Assembly (NCBI GenBank): GCA_005884255.1
Contig: VBDL01000362.1
Span: 1-6,565, forward strand
Direction of reading: 5' to 3'
Source of the DNA: Betaproteobacteria bacterium
Lineage (GTDB): Bacteria; Pseudomonadota; Gammaproteobacteria; Burkholderiales; Burkholderiaceae_C
DNA length: 6,565 nucleotides
The first letter of the stretch is position 1. Each line of letters starts with the position of its first letter. This document shows positions 1 through 6,279 of the stretch, one piece after another. A program made the position numbers and the translations under genes. The notes beneath the pieces were generated by a model, which was given only the letters and a program-made list of their open reading frames with translations, had not been told where the DNA came from and did no database searches.

Positions 1-1062
1 CTGATGGTGCTCGGCCTCATCGGCGCCGTGGTGCTGGCCTCGGGGTCGCTCATCAAGGCCATCTCGATGATCATCCTCGGGCTGCTGCTCGGGCAGATCA
101 ACACCGACGTCATCTCCGGCACGCCGCGCTACAGCTTCGACATCCCCGAGCTGACCGACGGCATCGGCTTCGTCGTCATCGCGATGGGCGTGTTCGGCTT
201 CGGCGAGATCATCGCCAACCTCGGCATGCCGGCCGAGCACCGCGAGGTGTTCACGAAGAAGGTCAAGGGCCTGTGGCCGACCAAGGAAGACTTCAAGGAG
301 GCCTGGCCCGCGGTGCTGCGCGGCACCGGCATCGGCTCGCTGCTGGGCGTGCTGCCCGGTGGCGGCGCGCTGCTGGCCTCGTTCGCCGCCTACACGCTGG
401 AGAAGAAGGTCGCGAAGGATCCGAGCAAGTTCGGCCGCGGCGCCATCCAGGGCGTGGCAGGCCCCGAGAGCGCCAACAACGCCGGCGCGCAGACCTCCTT
501 CATCCCGATGCTCACGCTGGGCATTCCGCCCAACGCGGTGATGGCGCTGATGGTCGGCGCGATGACGATCAAGGGCATCCAGCCGGGCCCGCAGGTGATG
601 AGCAGCAACCCGACGCTGTTCTGGGGCCTGATTGCGTCGATGTGGGTGGGCAACCTGATGCTGGTGATCCTCAACCTGCCGCTGATCGGCATCTGGATCA
701 AGCTGCTGACCGTGCCGTACCGCTTCCTGTTCCCCGCCATCGTGGTGTTCTGCTGCATCGGCACCTACACGCTGAACAACAGCAGCTTCGACGTCTACAT
801 GACGGCGCTGTTCGCGGTGATCGGCTACGTCTTCTACAAGCTCAAGTGCGAGCCGGCGCCGCTGCTGCTGGGCTTCATCCTCGGGCCGATGATGGAAGAG
901 AACCTGCGGCGCGCGCTGCTGCTGTCGCGCGGCGACTGGAGCACCTTCGCCACGCGCCCCCTGTCCGCGGGCCTGCTGATCGCGGCCGCCATCATGATCA
1001 TCACCGTGATCCTGCCGGGCATCAGCGGCAAGCGGGAGGCTGCCTTCCAGGAAGCAGACTGA
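1..1062 (+). CDS. tctA: Tripartite tricarboxylate transporter permease, TctA family (5' end missing)
   Basis: This is the large membrane subunit of a tripartite tricarboxylate transporter, which imports citrate-like or other carboxylates across the inner membrane with a small membrane subunit (TctB) and a periplasmic binding protein (TctC). The frame is open from base 1 and shows 353 residues. Family members are about 500 residues, so roughly 150 N-terminal residues lie outside the window. Recognisable TctA signatures are the ELTDGIGFVVIAMGVFGFGE segment, the glycine-rich GIGSLLGVLPGGGALLASF stretch (about visible residues 104-122) and the GVAGPESANNAGAQTSFIP motif followed by LGIPPNAVMALMVGA. 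Several hydrophobic helices follow, with a short hydrophilic tail ending at TGA 1060-1062. The substrate cannot be told from the permease. TctB and TctC would be expected upstream, outside the window. The MFS gene begins 9 nt downstream. Family assignment is very secure; the exact substrate class is unknown. Confidence 0.95.
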   Translation: MMVLGLIGAVVLASGSLIKAISMIILGLLLGQINTDVISGTPRYSFDIPELTDGIGFVVIAMGVFGFGEIIANLGMPAEHREVFTKKVKGLWPTKEDFKEAWPAVLRGTGIGSLLGVLPGGGALLASFAAYTLEKKVAKDPSKFGRGAIQGVAGPESANNAGAQTSFIPMLTLGIPPNAVMALMVGAMTIKGIQPGPQVMSSNPTLFWGLIASMWVGNLMLVILNLPLIGIWIKLLTVPYRFLFPAIVVFCCIGTYTLNNSSFDVYMTALFAVIGYVFYKLKCEPAPLLLGFILGPMMEENLRRALLLSRGDWSTFATRPLSAGLLIAAAIMIITVILPGISGKREAAFQEAD

Positions 1063-1071
1063 CCTTGCGAG

Positions 1072-2682
1072 ATGCCTGACACCGCTCTGGCAGAGAGCAC
1101 GCGCAGCGGCGCCTTCGCGCCGCTGCGCCATTCTGCTTTCCGCATGCTGTGGTCGGCCACGCTGACGGCCAACGTTTGCGTGTGGATGAACGACGTGGCC
1201 GCGGCGTGGATGATGACCTCGCTGACCACGTTGCCGCTGATGGTGGCGCTGGTGCAGTCGGCGTCGACGCTGCCGGTGTTCCTGCTCGGCGTGCCCAGCG
1301 GCGCGCTGGCCGACATCATCGACCGGCGGCGCTACTTCGCGGCGACGCAGGTCTGGGTGGCGCTCACCGCATCGATCCTGGCGCTGGCCGCCTTCACCGA
1401 TGCGTTGAACGCACCGCTGCTGCTCGCGCTGACCTTCGCCAACGGCATCGGTCTGGCCATGCGCTGGCCGGTGTTCGCTGCCATCGTGCCCGAGGTGGTG
1501 CCGCGCGACGAGCTGCTGCAGGCGCTGGCGCTCAACGGCATCGCGATGAACGCATCGCGCGTGGTCGGGCCCATCGTCGCCGGGGCGTTGCTGGCAAGCG
1601 CCGGCAGCCCCTATGTGTTCGGCCTCAACGCCGTGCTGTCGATCGGTAGCTGCCTGCTCATCCTGCGCTGGAAGAGCGAGCCCAAGGTGAGCGCGCTGCC
1701 CGGCGAGCGCTTCGTCGGCGCAGTGCGCGTGGGGCTGCAGTTCGTGCGCCAGTCGCCGCGCATGCGCGCGGTGCTGGTGCGGGTGAGTCTCTTTTTCCTG
1801 CAGTCGACCGCGCTGCTCGCCTTGTTGCCGCTGGAAGCCAGGCGCCTCGAAGGCGGCGGGGCCGGGACCTACACGGTGCTGATCGCCAGCATGGGGCTGG
1901 GAGCGATCGTTGCGGCACTCGGGTTGCCGCGCCTGCGCGGCGAGCACGGCCCGGATCGCCTGGTGCAGGCCGGCACCGTGGTGCAGGCGGCCGCTACCGC
2001 GGTGGTCGCGTTCGCGACCACGCCGTGGCTGGCCGCGCCCGCGATGTTCATCAACGGCATGGCGTGGATCTCCACCGCCAACTCCTTGACCATGTCCGCC
2101 CAGCTCGCGCTGCCCAACTGGGTGCGTGCGCGCGGCATGGCGATCTATCAGATGGCCTTGATGGGCGGCGCCGCACTCGGTGCCGCGCTGTGGGGCCAGG
2201 TGGCGAGCTCGAGCAACGTGCGCGTGAGCCTGCTCGCCGCGGCGGCCACCGGGCTGGTGCTCATGGTTGCGGTGGCGAAGCGCTTCTCGGTGGAGACCGG
2301 CAGCAGCGAGGAGTTCACGCCGATACGGCCGTTCCCCGACCCGGTGTCGGTGATTCCGGTGGAGGGCGACGAGGGGCCGGTGATGGTGACCATCGAGTAC
2401 TGCATCGATCCGCACCGCGCCGACGAATTCGCCGCCGTGATGCAGGAGACGCGCCGCTCGCGGCTGCAGAACGGCGCGCTGTCCTGGGGCCTGTTCCGCG
2501 ATACCGGCAAGCCCGGCCGCTACCTCGAGTACATCCTCGACGAATCCTGGATCGAGCACCTGCGCCGCTTCGAGCGCTTCACGCACTACGACGTGGAGCT
2601 GCGCGAGAGGCGCATCGCGTTCCACGAGGGGCCACAGCCGCCGCTGGTGCAGCGGTACGTGGGAGAGCGCCTGGTCGATTGA
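1072..2682 (+). CDS. MFS transporter, MFS_3 (transmembrane secretion effector) type with C-terminal soluble domain
   Basis: A 536-residue major facilitator superfamily protein, probably an inner-membrane drug or metabolite exporter driven by the proton gradient. The N-terminus (FAPLRHSAFRMLWSATLTAN, then WMNDVAAAWMMTSL) is characteristic of the MFS_3 family. The loop 2-3 motif A reads GVPSGALADIIDRRR (about residues 73-87). Hydrophobic helices continue to about residue 410. The last 100 residues, from about 437 (MVTIEYCIDPHRADEF ... SWGLFRDTGKPGRYLEYILDESWIEHLRR), form a soluble domain resembling the small ferredoxin-like ABM fold. This tail is usual for the family and the full length matches it, so this is not an unusual fusion. 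The ATG at 1072 is the natural start: it lies 9 nt after the TctA stop, with only a weak purine-rich GCGAG before it, so translation may be coupled to the upstream gene. The substrate is not predictable. Confidence 0.93.
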   Translation: MPDTALAESTRSGAFAPLRHSAFRMLWSATLTANVCVWMNDVAAAWMMTSLTTLPLMVALVQSASTLPVFLLGVPSGALADIIDRRRYFAATQVWVALTASILALAAFTDALNAPLLLALTFANGIGLAMRWPVFAAIVPEVVPRDELLQALALNGIAMNASRVVGPIVAGALLASAGSPYVFGLNAVLSIGSCLLILRWKSEPKVSALPGERFVGAVRVGLQFVRQSPRMRAVLVRVSLFFLQSTALLALLPLEARRLEGGGAGTYTVLIASMGLGAIVAALGLPRLRGEHGPDRLVQAGTVVQAAATAVVAFATTPWLAAPAMFINGMAWISTANSLTMSAQLALPNWVRARGMAIYQMALMGGAALGAALWGQVASSSNVRVSLLAAAATGLVLMVAVAKRFSVETGSSEEFTPIRPFPDPVSVIPVEGDEGPVMVTIEYCIDPHRADEFAAVMQETRRSRLQNGALSWGLFRDTGKPGRYLEYILDESWIEHLRRFERFTHYDVELRERRIAFHEGPQPPLVQRYVGERLVD

Positions 2683-2720
2683 GTGCCGGATCAGGCCGCG
2701 GGTGCTGTGCGACCCAAGCG

Positions 2721-2757
2721 GACACCGCGGATCCGGCTTCGCCGGTCCGACGGTGTC
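2721..2757. repeat. Long imperfect hairpin with GGCTTCGCC apex
   Basis: The arms pair over 16 bp. GACACCG (2721-2727) pairs with CGGTGTC (2751-2757), CGGA (2728-2731) with TCCG (2746-2749), and CCGGC (2733-2737) with GCCGG (2741-2745), around a TTC loop. T2732 and A2750 are unpaired bulges. There is no T-run after the stem, so it is not a classical intrinsic terminator, although it sits 38 nt after the MFS stop and could stabilise or attenuate that transcript. It is probably part of a dispersed repeat that continues to about 2800. Confidence 0.65.
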
Positions 2758-2772
2758 GCGCCCTTGAGGGGG

Positions 2773-2791
2773 AGCGCCGAAGGCGCTTCGG
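2773..2791. repeat. Overlapping palindromes with two exclusive foldings
   Basis: Positions 2773-2787 form AGCGCC-GAA-GGCGCT (6-bp stem, 3-nt loop). The overlapping positions 2777-2791 form CCGAA-GGCGC-TTCGG (5-bp stem, 5-nt loop). Both cannot form at once. Together with the hairpin just upstream this looks like one composite intergenic repeat unit rather than a gene-specific signal. Confidence 0.5.
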
Positions 2792-2812
2792 GGGTGGTCC
2801 AGTTCCTCCCCG

Positions 2813-2818
2813 GATAAT
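2813..2818 (+). promoter_or_regulatory. Possible -10 box (GATAAT) for the DUF3422 operon
   Basis: GATAAT differs from the sigma-70 consensus TATAAT at one position and stands out in a very GC-rich region. It lies 24 nt before the start codon, which would give a short leader of under 20 nt. No good -35 box is visible at the proper spacing; the region around 2787-2795 is G-rich. This is a tentative call based on one hexamer. Confidence 0.3.
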
Positions 2819-2825
2819 GCGCCGC

Positions 2826-2833
2826 GAGGAGAG
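2826..2833 (+). promoter_or_regulatory. Ribosome binding site of the DUF3422 gene
   Basis: GAGGAGAG contains a good Shine-Dalgarno core (AGGAG, 2827-2831), 11 nt before ATG 2843. The spacing is slightly long but acceptable. It supports 2843 as the start, in agreement with the family-typical N-terminus that follows. Confidence 0.6.
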
Positions 2834-2842
2834 TCTGCCCCG

Positions 2843-4076
2843 ATGATCACGGCCCATCCGCTGCGCGAGGCGCTGCACAACGAAGTCCACGCGCGGCCCT
2901 ACGAGCGCATGACCGCGCCGCTGGCGCTGACGCACATCGCCGTGCTGCCCACGGCCGATGGCGCCACGCGCGCACACCTCGATGCGCTGCTGCGCGCGCG
3001 TCTGCTGCCGCTGCCCGCGCCTGATGCCAGCCACCTGAGCATCGAGCTGGGCGGGGGCCTGAGACTGCGCTGGGAGCGCCACACCCGAGAGCTTCGACAC
3101 CCAGGCGCTGCACGAGGTGCCGCAGGACTGGCTGCATTCGCTGCCCGGCCAATGGCTGGTGGGTTTGCACGTGATCGTCAGCGGCGGCGCCGACTACGCC
3201 GTGCAGAAACTGGTGCGCCAGTCGCTCGACGAAGACAGCCTGGTGGCCGCCGAGGTGATGGACGAGCTGGGCGAGGTCTACACCGACTTCCGCCTGCATG
3301 CCGACGGCTATGCGCGGGTGATCCTCGCCGCGCCGGGCGAAGTGAGCCCGCGGCGCCTGGGGCGCACGGTGCAGCGGCTGCTGGAGATCGAGACTTACCG
3401 CATGAGCGCGCTGCTCGGCCTGCCGGTGGCGCGCGAGGTGGGCGGGGCGCTGGTGCATGCCGAGAGCGACCTGGCGCGCATCGCCGGCGAGATCCGCAGC
3501 GCGCAGCAGCAGACCGAGCCCGAGCTGCTGCTGCGCCTCACGCAGCTGGCCGGCGAGGTGGAGAGCCTGTACGCACGCACGCATGCGCGCTTCTCGGCAT
3601 CCGCCGCGTACTTCGAGCTGCTGCAGCGGCGCATCTCCGAGCTGCACGAGAAGCGCATCCATGGCCTGCAGACGCTGGGCGAATTCATGGACCGCCGCCT
3701 CGCGCCGGCAATGCAGACCTGCGCCTGGGCGGCACGCCGCCAGCAGGCGCTGAGCGAGCGCATCTCGCGCACCAGCAACCTGCTGCGCACGCGCGTGGAG
3801 ATCGAGCAGCAGCAGAGCAGCCAGGCGCTGCTCGATGCGATGAACCGCCGCCAGCAGGCGCAGCTGTTGCTGCAAAGTGCCGTGGAAGGCCTGTCGGTGG
3901 CGGCCATTACGTATTACGGTGCGGGCCTGGTCGGCTACCTGGCCAAGGGCTTGCGCGAGGCCGGCGTGAACCTGCAGCCGGAGCTGGTGGTGGCGATCTC
4001 GATCCCGCTGATCGCGTTCGGCGTGTGGCGCGGCATCCGCCGTCTGCACAACAGAGTGATGGCCACAGTGCATTGA
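2843..4076 (+). pseudogene. DUF3422 family membrane protein, interrupted by a single-base frameshift
   Basis: The first 81 residues begin with the family hallmark HPLREALHNEVHARPYERM and reach WERHT (residues 77-81) in one frame. From 3087 the other frame carries ESFDTQALHEVPQDWLHSLP and continues to TGA 4074-4076. Removing one C from the run at 3084-3086 joins the parts into WERHTESF, matching the WERHTEF-like motif I associate with DUF3422, and gives 410 residues, close to the usual family length. The second half has a long Gln/Glu/Arg-rich region likely to form coiled coil (about 200-330), then two membrane segments (about 352-371 and 381-396), so it is an inner-membrane protein. Its function is unknown. 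The break may be a true mutation or a sequencing error; the downstream part still shows clean coding character. GTG 3117 could start a truncated product. Confidence 0.87.
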
Positions 4077-4084
4077 GTGCATTG
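4067..4084 (+). repeat. 9-bp perfect tandem duplication across the DUF3422 stop
   Basis: AGTGCATTG occurs at 4067-4075 and again at 4076-4084. The duplication repeats the last codons and stop of the DUF3422 frame (Val-His-stop, Val-His-stop), giving a backup TGA at 4083-4085. It makes up much of the short spacer before the creatininase start. It looks like a slippage duplication. Confidence 0.8.
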
Positions 4085-4090
4085 AAAGCG

Positions 4091-4891
4091 ATGGCAACAA
4101 ACGTGTGGCGATGGCTTGCGGCCGCAATGCTGATCGCGGCGGGTGCCGCGCATGCGCAAGGCAGCGTCTACCTCGACGAATTGACCTCGCCCGAGGTCAA
4201 GGCGCGCATCGCGAACGGCGCGACGACCGTGCTCGTGCCCATCGGCGGCACCGAGCAGAACGGCCCGCACATGGTGCTGGGCAAGCACAACGTGCGCGCC
4301 CATGTGCTGGCCGGGCGCATCGCACAGGGGTTGGGCAACGCGCTCGTGGCGCCGGTGATCGCCTATGTGCCCGAAGGCAGCATCCATCCGCCGGCGGCGC
4401 ACATGCGTTTCACCGGCACGATTTCCATTCCCGAGCCCGTGTTCGAGGCCATGCTCGAGGCCACTGCACGCAGCTTCAAGCAGCACGGCTTTCGCGACGT
4501 CGTGTTCCTCGGCGACCATGGTGGCTACCAGAAGAGCGAAGAGCGCGTGGCGGCGAAGCTCAACCGGGAGTGGGCAGCCGACAAGACCTGCCGCGTGCAT
4601 GCGCTGCTCGACTACTATCGCGTGACGCAGAGCGCCTACGTGAAGGCGCTGAAGGCGCGCGGCTACAGCGAGGCCGAGATCGGCACGCACGCGGGCTTGG
4701 CGGATACCGCGCTCGCGCTGGCCGTGGACAATGCGCTGGTACGCAGCGGTGCGCTCGGCGCCAAAGCCTCGGCGAGCGAGGGCGTGTATGGCGACCCGCG
4801 CCGCGCCAGCGCTGAGCTGGGACAAATCGGCGTGCAGCAGATCGTGGAATCATCGGTGGCAGCGATCCGTGCGCTGGCACGCGAGCATTGA
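4091..4891 (+). CDS. Exported creatininase-family protein with divergent metal site
   Basis: A 266-residue protein of the creatininase family, metal-dependent amidohydrolase-type enzymes. Residues 1-22 form a signal peptide (MATNVWRWLAAAMLIAAGAA, then HA) with an AHA-Q cleavage site, so the product is probably periplasmic. Most characterised creatininases are cytoplasmic. Family landmarks are VPIGGTEQNGPHMVLGKHN (49-67), a GSIHPPAAHMRFTGTIS region, FLGDHGGYQ (139-147), GTHAGLADTAL (198-208) and GDPRRASAELG near the C-terminus. Against the usual TEQHGPHLPxxxD pattern, the His is Asn57 and the Asp is His66; HAGE-x-x-T is HAGLADT. The substrate is therefore unknown. ATG 4091 is chosen because the signal peptide begins there, though only a weak GAAAG precedes it. 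It lies 14 nt after the DUF3422 stop and 16 nt before the propeller gene, suggesting one operon. The same frame is open upstream to 2843 only because of the DUF3422 frameshift. Confidence 0.9.
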   Translation: MATNVWRWLAAAMLIAAGAAHAQGSVYLDELTSPEVKARIANGATTVLVPIGGTEQNGPHMVLGKHNVRAHVLAGRIAQGLGNALVAPVIAYVPEGSIHPPAAHMRFTGTISIPEPVFEAMLEATARSFKQHGFRDVVFLGDHGGYQKSEERVAAKLNREWAADKTCRVHALLDYYRVTQSAYVKALKARGYSEAEIGTHAGLADTALALAVDNALVRSGALGAKASASEGVYGDPRRASAELGQIGVQQIVESSVAAIRALAREH

Positions 4892-4897
4892 AATAGT

Positions 4898-4901
4898 GGA
4901 G
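4898..4901 (+). promoter_or_regulatory. Ribosome binding site favouring the TTG start of the propeller gene
   Basis: GGAG lies 6 nt before TTG 4908, an ideal distance. The only alternative nearby in-frame start, GTG 4896, overlaps this motif and has no purine-rich site of its own. This decides the start in favour of TTG. Confidence 0.5.
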
Positions 4902-4907
4902 TCGACC

Positions 4908-6191
4908 TTGGCCAACAAGAAGATCATCGTCAAAGCGTGCGGGGCGGGCCTGACCGCGGCGGCTGTCGCAACGCTGTTCGTCGTTACCCGCGTCAACGGA
5001 GCCGCGTCGGCGCCCGCCGCCAGCGCGCCGGCTGTCACGCCTGCGGTGGCCACGGTGCCCGGCATGCCGCCGGTCATCGATGCGCGCAACGTCTACAGCG
5101 AGACGGCCACCGGCAAGATGAGCGCCACGGTGGGCGGCGACCTCGAGCGCATCTACGTGCCCAACCTGCGCTCCAACGACGTTTACGCGGTCGACCCGAC
5201 GTCGATGAAGGTGGTCGACAAGTACAAGGTCGGCATCGGCCCGCAGCACATCGTGCCCTCGTGGGACCTGCGCACGCTGTGGGTCACCAACAATGCCGAG
5301 CGCCGTACCGACGGCAGCCTCACGCCGGTGGACCCGAAGACCGGCAAGCCGGGCAAGGCGATTCCGGTCGACGACCCCTACAACATGTACTTCACGCCCG
5401 ACGGCAAGTCGGCCATCGTGGTCGCCGAGGCGCGGCGGCGGCTGGACTTCCGCGATCCGCAGACGATGGCGGTGCAGTACTCGATCGACACGCCCAAGTG
5501 CGGCGGCATCAACCATGCCGACTTCTCGATCGACGGCCGCTACGCCATCTTCACCTGCGAGTTCGACGGCGCCATCACGAAGATCGATCTGGTGAACCGC
5601 AAGGTGCTGGGCTATCTCAAGCTGCAGATGCCCGCCACGCGCTTCAAGGAAGTGCCGGCCGCGGCCGCCGGCCCCGCCGCCAGCGAGATCTGCACCTCGA
5701 AGAAGGGCATGCCGCAGGACATCCGCATCTCACCGGACGGCAAGCGCTTCTACATCGCCGACATGGATGCCGATGGCGTGCATATCGTCGACGGCGAGGC
5801 GCTGAAGGAAGTCGGCTTCATCCCCACCGGCGTGGGCACGCACGGCCTCTATCCGAGCCGCGATGGCAAGAGCCTGTACGTGGCCAACCGTGGCTCGCAC
5901 AAGATCCACGGCCCGCGCCGCGGGCCGGGCAGCGTGGTGGTGATCGACTTCGCCAGCGAGAAGATCGTCGCCAAATGGCCGGTGCCTGGTGGCGGCAGCC
6001 CCGACATGGGCAACGTCAGTGCCGACGGCAAGTGGCTGTGGCTGGCCGGCCGCTATGACGACGAGATCTACCGCTTCGACACGACCACCGGCGCGGTCAG
6101 CAAGATCGCGGTGGGCCAGGAGCCGCACGGCCTCACCGTGTGGCCGCAGCCGGGGCGGTATTCGCTGGGGCACACGGGCAACCTCCGATAG
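4908..6191 (+). CDS. Exported YVTN-type beta-propeller repeat protein
   Basis: A 427-residue protein with an N-terminal export signal (MANKKIIVKACGAG, then a hydrophobic run to about residue 27) and an Ala/Pro-rich linker to about 52. The rest is a beta-propeller of the YVTN/YncE kind, with recurring blade units: IYVPNLRSNDVYAVDP (about 82), YFTPDGKSAIVV, DFSIDGRYAIFTCEFDG, IRISPDGKRFYIADMDADG, YPSRDGKSLYVANRGSHKI and VSADGKWLWLAGRYDDEIY. It ends EPHGLTVWPQPGRYSLGHTG. Mature-region cysteines are at about 198, 217 and 262. No catalytic or haem-binding CxxCH motif is seen, so a binding or scaffold role in the periplasm or at the surface is more likely than catalysis, but this is inference. The start is probably TTG 4908, with GTG 4896 as alternative. 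The gene follows the exported creatininase by 16 nt, so the two proteins may meet in the periplasm. TAG at 6189-6191 ends it, 8 nt before the REP pair. Confidence 0.88.
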   Translation: MANKKIIVKACGAGLTAAAVATLFVVTRVNGAASAPAASAPAVTPAVATVPGMPPVIDARNVYSETATGKMSATVGGDLERIYVPNLRSNDVYAVDPTSMKVVDKYKVGIGPQHIVPSWDLRTLWVTNNAERRTDGSLTPVDPKTGKPGKAIPVDDPYNMYFTPDGKSAIVVAEARRRLDFRDPQTMAVQYSIDTPKCGGINHADFSIDGRYAIFTCEFDGAITKIDLVNRKVLGYLKLQMPATRFKEVPAAAAGPAASEICTSKKGMPQDIRISPDGKRFYIADMDADGVHIVDGEALKEVGFIPTGVGTHGLYPSRDGKSLYVANRGSHKIHGPRRGPGSVVVIDFASEKIVAKWPVPGGGSPDMGNVSADGKWLWLAGRYDDEIYRFDTTTGAVSKIAVGQEPHGLTVWPQPGRYSLGHTGNLR

Positions 6192-6199
6192 GACCGCGC

Positions 6200-6268
6200 G
6201 GTGGGCTGAAGCCCACCCTACGGGATATTCGAGACGCAAGGGATTCGTAGGGTGGGCTTCAGCCCACC
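6200..6268. repeat. Inverted pair of REP-like elements (23-bp perfect arms), possible bidirectional terminator
   Basis: The arm 6200-6222 is the exact reverse complement of 6246-6268, with a 23-nt spacer (6223-6245). Each arm is itself a small hairpin: GGTGGGC-TGAA-GCCCACC on the left, GGTGGGC-TTCA-GCCCACC on the right. A GTAG tetranucleotide stands at the 5' foot of each unit (6247-6250 on +, and its mirror on -), the arrangement known for REP sequences mobilised by RAYT transposases. No RAYT gene is in the window. The element fills the gap between two convergent genes, so the stem could stop or protect both transcripts, although no T-run is present. Confidence 0.85.
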
Positions 6269-6279
6269 AAGCGATCTGG

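Larger units (their letters stand above)
2683..2842. other. Non-coding gap with hairpin-rich repeat-like block
   Basis: This is the gap between the MFS stop and the DUF3422 start. No convincing gene is seen on either strand. It contains a long hairpin (2721-2757), a second set of overlapping palindromes (2773-2791) and G-rich runs (2766-2772, 2790-2795). It ends in a possible -10 box and a ribosome binding site. The hairpin block has the look of the dispersed intergenic repeats common in Burkholderiales genomes, an impression from memory that needs a genome-wide search. It probably separates the tctA-MFS transcript from the DUF3422 operon. Confidence 0.6.

Noticed and set aside
2385..2682. 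Unusual fusion of an enzyme domain to the MFS transporter
   Set aside because: The C-terminal soluble domain is normal for the MFS_3 family, so the architecture is not novel.
2721..2757. Intrinsic terminator after the MFS gene
   Set aside because: The stem is strong, but no T-run follows (GCGCCCTTGAG), so a classical rho-independent terminator is not supported; kept as a repeat hairpin.
2025..2846. + strand open frame overlapping the MFS C-terminus and the intergenic gap
   Set aside because: It is the alternative frame of the MFS gene, extended by chance through the GC-rich gap. Its Arg/Gly-rich translation has no family features.
2847..4127. Long open frame on the - strand (over 400 codons) opposite DUF3422
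   Set aside because: It mirrors the GC-biased codon positions of the + strand gene, has Gln/His/Arg/Ala-rich low-complexity composition and shows no recognisable domain. The + strand product is a clear DUF3422 protein.
4920..4945. Lipoprotein signal in the propeller protein (VKAC at residues 8-11)
   Set aside because: The cysteine lies before the hydrophobic core and is preceded by Lys-Ala, so it does not fit a lipobox. An ordinary signal peptide or N-terminal anchor is more likely.
4560..5516. Open frame of about 318 codons on the - strand across the creatininase/propeller junction
   Set aside because: It overlaps two well-supported genes, has Arg/His/Ala-rich shadow composition and no family motif.
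6223..6245. Small insertion or attachment site in the REP spacer
   Set aside because: The 23-nt spacer shows no direct repeats or integrase-site features; it is just the loop between the two REP units.
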